Source: Palsa-459 sp035937595
GTDB lineage: Bacteria > Actinomycetota > Acidimicrobiia > Acidimicrobiales > RAAP-2
NCBI GenBank assembly: GCA_035937595.1
Contig: DASZHS010000033.1
Coordinates: 1 to 28,660, forward strand
Direction: 5' to 3'
Length of the DNA stretch: 28,660 nt
The first letter of the stretch is position 1, and each line of letters opens with the position of its first letter. Under the pieces are notes generated by a model. The model saw only the letters and a list, made by a program, of their open reading frames with translations. It ran no database searches and was not told the origin of the DNA. The position numbers were made by a program, and so were the translations under genes. Shown here piece by piece: positions 23,390 through 28,660 of this stretch.

Positions 23390-23427
23390 TCTGAGTCGGC
23401 ATCGCCGACCTCAGAGCCCTGGCTCTG
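23390..23427 (+). terminator. Overlapping inverted repeats just after the hisA remnant
   Basis: TCTGAGTCGGC (23390-23400) pairs with GCCGACCTCAGA (23404-23415) with one bulged base, and CAGAGCC (23412-23418) pairs with GGCTCTG (23421-23427). The two are mutually exclusive. The place, 5 nt after the stop, fits a terminator, but there is no T-tract. GTCTGAG recurs at 23435-23441 as a third partner. Confidence 0.45.
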
Positions 23428-23484
23428 GCGCTCTGTCTGAGCGGGCCGCGACGGGACCGTTGAGAGCCCGTGAATTGGTCTTCA

Positions 23485-23523
23485 AGGGTGATCACTCGAC
23501 TGGGGTACTCGATTGATCACCCT
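23485..23523. repeat. 10-bp inverted repeat (AGGGTGATCA / TGATCACCCT)
   Basis: Perfect arms at 23485-23494 and 23514-23523. Inside, after one mismatch, TCGA pairs with TCGA, leaving a 9-nt loop. It lies in the 366-bp non-coding stretch before the replication-relaxation-like gene. Confidence 0.75.
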
Positions 23524-23584
23524 GTCGATGGACTTGGCACCGCCCTCCGACTTGTTCTTACTGGAGTTTCTTGGTTGTCAAGCG

Positions 23585-23649
23585 ACCACCCGATGGACCC
23601 GCACCCCACTCCTCCTACGTAGGAATGGGGTGCGGGTCCATCGGGTGGT
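23585..23649. repeat. Perfect 24-bp inverted repeat with 17-nt loop; candidate oriT or replication origin element
   Basis: Arms at 23585-23608 and 23626-23649 are exact reverse complements (the left arm begins ACCACCCGATGG, the right ends CCATCGGGTGGT). The loop itself contains the 12-bp palindrome TCCTACGTAGGA. No T-tract follows. A hairpin of this quality, about 100 bp before a replication-relaxation-like gene and a coupling-ATPase-like gene, suggests a nick or initiation site for transfer or replication. Transposon remnant or protein-binding palindrome are alternatives. Confidence 0.85.
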
Positions 23650-23751
23650 AGTTGGCAAGTGACTTTCAGTTGAGGTGAGTCGGGAAGAGGACCGTTGGGG
23701 GAGGGGTTTGGTGACACCTCTGGCTGACCGACAGGACAACAGCAAGGACAA

Positions 23752-24429
23752 GTGATCGGAGGGTGGGTGGTACAGAGTGGCGTTCTCGTGACTCCACGGG
23801 ATCGAGCGATGCTCGCGTGGATCGGTCGCCATGGAGTCGTGACACCTGAGCAGGCGGCTCGACGATTCTTCGCCCGATCTGATGGGGAGGTGGGCATGCG
23901 GGCTGCTTATCGGCGGCTCGCGAAGCTGGAGTCGCTGCGGCTCGTTCGCCGAGACGCCACGCCGCTCTGGCGGTCCCCGCACGTCATCCGGATCACCCAG
24001 GCGGGGGCCAGGGCCGGGGAGATCGACCTCGCGCCGGCGCGACTCGTCGAGCCCGAGATCCGCCACTCCCTGGCGCTGGTGGACCTGATGGAAGAGCTGA
24101 ACGTGGCGAATCCCGGTGGCCAGTCGCGCACGGAGCGCGAGATCCGGACCGACCGCTTCCACGAGCGCTCGTCGGGTGCGCGGCGGCCCGGGCGGGGCCG
24201 CACGCCGGACGGCGAGCTGACCCTTGAATCTGGGAAGCTGATAGCAGTCGAGCTCGACCTCACACCGAAGCGCACGAAGGACTTCGAGCGGATCCTCCGC
24301 TCGTACAAGCAGGAGCGATTCGACCTGGTCTGGTGGTACGTGCTGCCCGGCGCGCTCCCGAGGCTCAGCAGAGTCGTCACCGACAATCGGGCCGACGACT
24401 TCGTCGAGGTGCGTCCCTGGGTCGGATAG
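23752..24429 (+). CDS. Replication-relaxation family protein (Replic_Relax-like)
   Basis: A 225-aa protein with an N-terminal winged-helix region: VTPRDRAMLAWIGRHGVVTPEQAARRFF...MRAAYRRLAKLESLRLVRRD (about 13-65), then a C-terminal part with ELTLESGKLIAVELDLTPKRTKDFERILRSYKQERFDLVWWYV that resembles the family's nuclease-like fold (E..K...D pattern). Such proteins occur on actinobacterial plasmids and integrative elements next to TraD/FtsK-like ATPases and are linked to plasmid replication or mobilisation. The first GTG (23752) is used, with AAGGA close upstream; GTG at 23767 or 23788 would remove up to 12 residues without loss of domain. It sits after the structured region and heads the likely transfer operon. 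Family assignment is moderately sure. Confidence 0.72.
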   Translation: MIGGWVVQSGVLVTPRDRAMLAWIGRHGVVTPEQAARRFFARSDGEVGMRAAYRRLAKLESLRLVRRDATPLWRSPHVIRITQAGARAGEIDLAPARLVEPEIRHSLALVDLMEELNVANPGGQSRTEREIRTDRFHERSSGARRPGRGRTPDGELTLESGKLIAVELDLTPKRTKDFERILRSYKQERFDLVWWYVLPGALPRLSRVVTDNRADDFVEVRPWVG

Positions 24430-24467
24430 GCAACGCCTCGGCGGGCACTGCGACCGTTGGGTGGCGT

Positions 24468-24569
24468 ATGGGCGAGACGACCGCGGCCGCCTCACCCGAT
24501 CTCCTCTGGCTGCCGTGGCTTCTTGTCGTCTGGTGCTCGATCTTGATCGTCGCCGCGAGCCTTCGGTGA
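24468..24569 (+). CDS. 33-residue single-span membrane peptide
   Basis: The frame ATG GGC GAG ... to TGA at 24567-24569 encodes 33 residues: a short polar start (MGETTAAASPD) and one continuous hydrophobic segment (LLWLPWLLVVWCSILIVAA) ending in SLR. The next gene's GTG (24566) overlaps its stop as GTGA, the same coupling used repeatedly in this window, which strongly suggests it is translated. It lies between the replication-relaxation-like and ATPase genes and could be a membrane anchor or partner for the ATPase, which has no transmembrane segment of its own. No homologue is known to me. Confidence 0.6.
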   Translation: MGETTAAASPDLLWLPWLLVVWCSILIVAASLR

Positions 24570-25858
24570 CGGGCCGGCCACGCAAGAAGGCACTGGAACG
24601 CGGCTGGCCCGGCCCTGAGGGCGATCCTGCAGAAGGCGAAGAGAGCGGCACGACGTCAGTTCGGCTGGGTGTCGACGTGCGTGCGGGACAGTCCTACGAC
24701 CTGACCATCGGCGAGATCGCCCAACACATCTTTCTTCCTGGAGCGTCGGGTTCCGGGAAGACCACGACCGTTGCGTGCCTCATGGACGGGCTGCTCTCCT
24801 GCGGCTACGGCGTCGTGATCATCGACTGCAAGGGCTCGGGTCTTGGCGCCGCGGCGCGAGCGCTCGCTCAGCGACATCGAGTGGCGCTCAACGTCGTCGA
24901 CCCCAACGACGTCAACACCCTGGGCTACGACCCCTGCCAGGGCGATGCTGCCTCCATCGCCAACAAGATCGTCGGGGCGTTCACGTTCTCGGGCGAGGCG
25001 GAGATCTACAAGCAAGTCGCGATGGAGGTCATCCCGGTCCTCTGCAGGGCGTTGCAGAGCTCCGGTGTCAAGGTGACTCTCGCTGCCCTGTATGACTCGC
25101 TGAGCAAGGGTGCCATGTCGCGCCTGGGCCGCCGAGACGGCCTCGATCCGTCGGTGCGCGCTCGGCTCGAAGAGCTCGAGGAGTCCGGGGGAGTGGGCGC
25201 TGCAGGCTATGTGGGCCTGCAGCGCCGTCTGGGTGCACTCCTCGAAGGAACGTTCGGCCCACTCTTCGAGATGGAGCCCGGGCTTCGATGGACGCAGGTC
25301 GCAGAGCACCCCTCGGTCACGCACATCGCGCTCAGCGCGACCGCAGCCGGAGAGGACGTCGAGCTCTTCGGCAGGGTGATCACCCAGGACCTGAAGCAGC
25401 TCTGCGACGAGCGGATGCGAGCGATCGATGCAGGGGTCGAGGTCGGACCGTTGCTCGTCGTCTACGACGAGTTCGCCGCCCTGCGCGAGGCAACCCAGAT
25501 CGTTGACCTGCTGTTGCAGGCTCGCCAAGCACGGACCCCGATCCTGGTCGCGACGCAGTACCTCCCAGAAGAAGTCTCGATCCGCAAGCCCGTGCTCTCC
25601 GCCGGCGTCGTGATCGCGCACCGGCTTGAGGCTGAGGATGCCGAGCTCGTCGCCTCGCAGTTCGGGACGCATTCCTCCCCGATGCTCACGAGGCAGGTCG
25701 ACTACGACACCGGCGAGAGCCAGATGGGCTCGCTTCGGATGGTCGAGGAGTTCGACATCCACCCGAACGTCTTCAAGTCGCTCCCCGTCGGCACGGCGGC
25801 CGTCTTGTCGCGCACCACCGGTCGCAAGCGCGTCGTTGCGATCCGGCGCGTCACCTGA
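24566..25858 (+). CDS. VirD4/TraD- or HerA-like ATPase
   Basis: A 430-aa RecA-fold ATPase of the FtsK/HerA/VirD4 clan. Walker A is GASGSGKT (59-66) in HIFLPGASGSGKTTT, followed by GYGVVIIDCKGSG; Walker B is LLVVYDE (Asp301-Glu302) in LLVVYDEFAAL, then a conserved QARQARTPILVATQYL sensor strand. The C-terminal SLPVGTAAVLSRTTGRKRVVAIRRV matches type IV coupling-like proteins, whose final strand reports SLxxGxAxV. The GTG at 24566 is preferred because of the GTGA overlap; a longer frame from 24461 shadows the 33-residue peptide. It has no TM segment, so membrane recruitment may depend on that peptide. Likely pumps or processes DNA for the element. Confidence 0.85.
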   Translation: MTGRPRKKALERGWPGPEGDPAEGEESGTTSVRLGVDVRAGQSYDLTIGEIAQHIFLPGASGSGKTTTVACLMDGLLSCGYGVVIIDCKGSGLGAAARALAQRHRVALNVVDPNDVNTLGYDPCQGDAASIANKIVGAFTFSGEAEIYKQVAMEVIPVLCRALQSSGVKVTLAALYDSLSKGAMSRLGRRDGLDPSVRARLEELEESGGVGAAGYVGLQRRLGALLEGTFGPLFEMEPGLRWTQVAEHPSVTHIALSATAAGEDVELFGRVITQDLKQLCDERMRAIDAGVEVGPLLVVYDEFAALREATQIVDLLLQARQARTPILVATQYLPEEVSIRKPVLSAGVVIAHRLEAEDAELVASQFGTHSSPMLTRQVDYDTGESQMGSLRMVEEFDIHPNVFKSLPVGTAAVLSRTTGRKRVVAIRRVT

Positions 25859-25872
25859 GCAGGGAGGCCACC

Positions 25873-27153
25873 ATGGCAGATGCTTCATTTGGCCGACACA
25901 TTCGCCGTAGCCCGGGAGACGTCGGCTTCGTCGGCCAACCGTCAGGTGGCGACGCAGCGGGGAGCCACTCGGGCTCCTGCTCGGCCCTCTCGCTCGACCG
26001 ATCACGACCAGCAGACAGCTTTCCAGGGACGTACGACGACGGCACGACCTGGCTCAAGCGTGGTCTGCGGCGCCAGAGGACCGCGTTCACCACCACACTC
26101 GTGTTCTCTTGGACCGGGATGTTGGCGGTGCCCTGGAGCGCGGCCTTGGGCTCGCTGGTTGGCACGCTGGCTGGCCTTGGCATCGCCACCGGCTGGGCGA
26201 TCGACCACCACCTAGTCGATCTCGGAGCCGGACAGTCCGTCTCCTTGGTTGGCGTCGCCTCCGGCTTCTTCCTGGGGCTCGTCGGAGGTGCCCTGTTCGC
26301 CGTTGCGGGTCCGCTGGCGAACCCTGTCGCTGACGTGGTCTCGATAGCAAGTGGCGCGCTGCTCTCAATCGTCCTCGTCGCACTGATCGCGGCATTCGAG
26401 CGTGCGTCGCTCCGGGTTCGCGGCTATCGCCGGCTCAGCCGCCAAGAGGTCCGCAGGATCGCTCCACTCGTGAAGAGCGTCGCGGAGGCGATGGAGCTGG
26501 ACGGGCTGCCTCGGTTCTCGATGTCCGACGAAGCAATGCCGAACGCGTGGACCCATATGCGAACCATCGTGCTCACGACCGGTCTGCTGCAGATGCTGGA
26601 CGACGACGAGCTGACTGGTGTCCTGGCACACGAGCTGCATCACTGGAGGAGCGGCGATGCTGTCGGCCTCCGACTCGTGTGGACAGCAGCCCTCCCCATT
26701 GCACTCCTTCTCGACGTGGGCAGCTGGATCGCCGGCGGCAGCGGCGTCGCGGCGCAGAAGCGCGACGACAGCTCCTCTCAACGAACGGCTCGGCCACGCG
26801 GGGGCTTCATCGCCTTTGTCGGATGGGTGATCGCGTGGGCTCCGTGGGTGATCACCAAGTTCATCCTTGCCCCAGTTGCCGCCGCGACGCAGCGGCGGTA
26901 CGAGTACGAAGCGGACGCGGCAGCCGCTGCGATCGGGCTCTCGACGGCGCTGTCGTCGGCGCTGCGAAAGATGGGCGCGTTCGAGGCTGGTCGAGCTGGC
27001 TGGGAGCGAGCCATTGTGGCAACGCACCCCCCAACCGAGCTTCGACTTGAAGCACTGGAGCGGCCTCGAAGCGATGATGCCGCGTACCAAGAGCAGAGCT
27101 TCGGACTGCCCTCTCTCACGGAGCTGCTCCGAATCCTTCGCTCCCTGATATAA
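25873..27153 (+). CDS. M48 family membrane metalloprotease (HtpX-like)
   Basis: A 426-aa integral membrane zinc protease. The metal motif is LAHELHHW (HELHH at 253-257) with the third ligand probably Glu344 in RRYEYEADAAA; THPPTELRLEALER is the family's typical late motif. Hydrophobic segments lie near 71-110, 123-175, 264-290 and 311-338. HtpX-like enzymes degrade misfolded membrane proteins. The first 60 residues are polar, Ser/Gly-rich and unusual. The ATG follows GGGAGG by 5 nt and starts 14 nt after the ATPase stop, so it belongs to the same operon; a membrane protease in a transfer-type operon may process a surface or membrane component of the element. Confidence 0.9.
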   Translation: MADASFGRHIRRSPGDVGFVGQPSGGDAAGSHSGSCSALSLDRSRPADSFPGTYDDGTTWLKRGLRRQRTAFTTTLVFSWTGMLAVPWSAALGSLVGTLAGLGIATGWAIDHHLVDLGAGQSVSLVGVASGFFLGLVGGALFAVAGPLANPVADVVSIASGALLSIVLVALIAAFERASLRVRGYRRLSRQEVRRIAPLVKSVAEAMELDGLPRFSMSDEAMPNAWTHMRTIVLTTGLLQMLDDDELTGVLAHELHHWRSGDAVGLRLVWTAALPIALLLDVGSWIAGGSGVAAQKRDDSSSQRTARPRGGFIAFVGWVIAWAPWVITKFILAPVAAATQRRYEYEADAAAAAIGLSTALSSALRKMGAFEAGRAGWERAIVATHPPTELRLEALERPRSDDAAYQEQSFGLPSLTELLRILRSLI

Positions 27154-27184
27154 CGGGCACGGTCGTCGGCACGTCGATGCCCGT
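27153..27184 (+). terminator. Inverted repeat after the M48 protease gene
   Basis: ACGGGCA (27153-27159) and TGCCCGT (27178-27184) form a 7-bp stem with an 18-nt loop that begins at the stop codon. It could end the operon, but without a T-tract the call is weak. Confidence 0.35.
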
Positions 27185-27506
27185 CCTCACGCACCCCAAT
27201 CTGCGTGGCTCGCGAAACGCGCGCTCCCCCATCTGCTCTCGTACATTGTGTCGGGGCCCCGAGCTCGATGAAGTTACCTGAGCCATGATGCCCTTGTCCG
27301 AATCGCACCCTTCCTCGTGAGCCACAAGTCCTTGGTCTGCGCCCGCTCCTCGAGAATCGACCGTTTTGATTCGCCCTAGTGTTCGTTGTCGCTCGCCCCG
27401 GATAACTTCTCCTAGGTAGACAGAAGACATATTTGCGCAAGAAGGAGCGGCAAGTCTGGTGGCAGCGATCGACTGATCGCGGGCCTTCGGCAATCCCCGA
27501 TACAAG
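27185..27506. other. Non-coding stretch before the helicase gene
   Basis: No coding region is supported in this 322-nt stretch on either strand. It contains a possible -10 TAGTGT (27377-27382), a CCTAGG palindrome (27411-27416) and a strong AAGGAG (27443-27448) that serves only a five-codon frame starting at the GTG at 27459. The helicase start has no ribosome site of its own, so its promoter and start signal remain unclear. Confidence 0.5.
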
Positions 27507-28660
27507 ATGACGGAGCAGATCGATTTCGCCGCACGGCTCGCTGGGTTTGCTTCGACCCGGTACCGAGAGTTGCGACCGCCGCAGCGGCTCGCGCTAGACG
27601 GCTATGCAGCCCACAAGCCAGGGACTGATCTTGCAGTTGAACTGCCAACAGGCTACGGCAAGACCCTGGTCGCTCTTCTCATTGCCGATCTAAGTCTCGA
27701 GGAAGGTCTCAGGGTTGCCCACCTAACCGGTAACAACCAATTGTCCGATCAGGTGATCGAGCAGTCGCTAGGCCTCCCTGGACTCGAGGCAGTCAAGTTC
27801 TCATCGCGCAATTACCCGCCCGCCGGACTCGCGGCATATCACGACGCACGCGCAATCGGTGTCATGAATTACTGGACGTACTTCAACTCCAGTCCGAAGG
27901 TTGAACATGCGGACGTCCTGATCTTCGATGACGCGCACTTGGCCGAGCAACCGCTCGCCGGGCTGTTTGCAATCCGCATCGACCGGCGTCTACAGCCTGA
28001 TCTCTATGACAGATTGTGTGACTTGGTCCTCGCGCACACAGATCTGTATCCGTCTGTTGAGATGATGCGAGATAACTCAGCAGGCCCGACAACCCCACCC
28101 GAGCTGCTGGCATTTACGCATTGGGGCGCCATCGCCGATCAAGCGGCGGAGATCCTCTCCACCCGGTTGCCTAGGAGTGATGCTCAGTTCGTTTGGCCCA
28201 CAGTCCGACCCCACCTGATGTCCTGCGGAGTTTTGATTGGTCCGAGTGCGATCGAGATACGTCCATACCACCCCCCTACGCAGACCGTCATCGGCTATCG
28301 AAGTGCGCGGCAGCGCCTGTACCTATCAGCGACTCTCGGCACGATGGACGACCTCCAGAGGAGACTGGGCGTCGAACCGGTAACGAGTGTGTTGGATGAG
28401 CCGGTGACTCCAGGCGAGGTTGGCCACCGGATCTTCCTTTTGAATCCCGGCGAATCTGGTCCTCTTGATGAGCTGCCAGCTTCCTTCGCACTAACTCAGG
28501 CCATGGCCGCGGGTCGGACCGCCTGGCTGTGTGCATCACACGCGGAAGGCGACGCCGTCGAGCGGCTGTTGTCAGAGCGCAACCTCCGGTCCTATCGACT
28601 GAGGGGTGGTGGGGACGACGGCGCACTTGACCAGTGGATGCGAGATCCTCAGGGCCATCT
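27507..28660 (+). CDS. DEAD/DEAH-type superfamily 2 helicase, 3' end outside window
   Basis: At least 384 codons, open to the window end. Motif I is ELPTGYGKT (PTGYGKT at 47-53), the Q-like region ELRPPQRLALDGYAA precedes it, motif Ia-like HLTGNNQLSDQV follows, motif II is IFDDAHLAE (141-144 DDAH) and motif III is YLSATLG (274-276). The second RecA domain begins around residue 300 (AAGRTAWLCASHAEGDAVERLL). The variant DDAH box and the MNYWTYFNSS block resemble helicases found in bacterial defence islands, though I cannot name the system. ATG at 27507 is the first start after an in-frame stop at 27474. Codon use is visibly more A/T-rich than in the left half. Probable cargo gene of the element. 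Confidence 0.88.
   Translation, partial: MTEQIDFAARLAGFASTRYRELRPPQRLALDGYAAHKPGTDLAVELPTGYGKTLVALLIADLSLEEGLRVAHLTGNNQLSDQVIEQSLGLPGLEAVKFSSRNYPPAGLAAYHDARAIGVMNYWTYFNSSPKVEHADVLIFDDAHLAEQPLAGLFAIRIDRRLQPDLYDRLCDLVLAHTDLYPSVEMMRDNSAGPTTPPELLAFTHWGAIADQAAEILSTRLPRSDAQFVWPTVRPHLMSCGVLIGPSAIEIRPYHPPTQTVIGYRSARQRLYLSATLGTMDDLQRRLGVEPVTSVLDEPVTPGEVGHRIFLLNPGESGPLDELPASFALTQAMAAGRTAWLCASHAEGDAVERLLSERNLRSYRLRGGGDDGALDQWMRDPQGH

Larger units (their letters stand above)
20000..28660. mobile_element. Integrative element in tRNA-Gly(GCC), left end and interior; right end not in window
   Basis: A tyrosine recombinase gene reading away from the 3' end of an intact tRNA gene is the classic layout of a tRNA-inserted island. 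The element also carries an excisionase-like HTH gene, a replication-relaxation-like gene, a VirD4/HerA-like ATPase and accessory genes, and has more A/T than the left half. attL should lie within the tRNA 3' half (about 20000-20032). I found no second copy of that sequence, so attR is presumably beyond 28660. No relaxase or mating-pore genes are visible, so it may be mobilizable rather than self-transmissible. The high-GC hisA fragment inside may be captured chromosomal DNA. Confidence 0.65.

Noticed and set aside
23585..23649. Reading the 24-bp hairpin as a simple intrinsic terminator
   Set aside because: No T-tract on either side, the stem is far longer than usual and it is 200 bp from the nearest upstream gene end.
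23517..23897. 126-aa minus-strand frame over the structured region
   Set aside because: It crosses the perfect hairpin and the start of the replication-relaxation-like gene; Pro/Ser/Cys-rich composition is typical of a non-coding frame.
27116..27505. 129-aa minus-strand frame before the helicase
   Set aside because: No motif, no ribosome site and overlap with the M48 gene end; treated as non-coding.
27507..28660. Assigning the helicase to a named defence system (for example Hachiman or a phosphorothioation system)
   Set aside because: Only the helicase N-terminal part is visible and no partner gene can be seen, so naming a system is not supported.
1..28660. CRISPR arrays, insertion sequences and rRNA genes
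   Set aside because: I saw no regularly spaced direct repeats, no transposase-like protein with flanking repeats and no rRNA sequence.

Overview
The window is high-GC DNA with frequent GTG starts and tightly packed genes. The gene set is actinobacterial: a CysO/CysM/Mec-type cysteine pathway, actinobacterial ClpP1-like ClpP, Orn, a wax ester/triacylglycerol synthase and a Wzm/Wzt-type exporter. Many genes carry a TANNNT -10 box exactly 6 nt before the start codon, which implies leaderless mRNAs. I infer an Actinomycetota member, perhaps of the Acidimicrobiia; the sequence alone does not fix the genus.

Left part, 1-19820, is ordinary chromosome. smpB diverges from a JAMM protease gene (mec), followed by a DoxX membrane protein, the sulfur carrier cysO, the O-phosphoserine-type cysteine synthase cysM, rph and rdgB. 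This matches the order known in Mycobacterium (mec-cysO-cysM ... rph-rdgB) with doxX inserted. CysO has two extra residues after its diglycine, so the neighbouring JAMM protease may have a maturation role. Next come a secreted DUF11 protein and a hemolysin III-like membrane protein (minus strand), a LON-domain protein and an acetyltransferase (plus), FKBP and glycerate kinase (minus), tRNA-Leu(UAG), clpP, a polysaccharide ABC exporter pair, a HAD phosphatase, a 1-Cys peroxiredoxin, an aldo/keto reductase, orn plus an acyl-CoA synthetase (minus), dut plus a WS/DGAT acyltransferase (plus), and a secreted protein with seven regular CX5C repeats followed by two FnIII domains. Convergent gene pairs here are separated by 13 nt or less, or overlap.

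Right part, 19957-28660, looks like an integrative element in a tRNA-Gly(GCC) gene. A tyrosine recombinase begins about 120 bp after the intact tRNA 3' end, followed by an excisionase-like HTH protein, a one-TM protein of unknown function, a hisA/priA copy broken by two compensating frameshifts, a 366-bp stretch packed with inverted repeats (one is a perfect 24-bp-arm hairpin), and then a compact operon: a replication-relaxation-like protein, a 33-residue membrane peptide, a VirD4/HerA-like ATPase and an M48 membrane protease. The structured stretch is a good candidate for an origin of transfer or replication. The window ends inside a DEAD/DEAH-type helicase gene that may be the first cargo (possibly defence) gene. 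Third-position A/T is clearly more common at the far right than in the left part. The right attachment site was not found and presumably lies outside the window.
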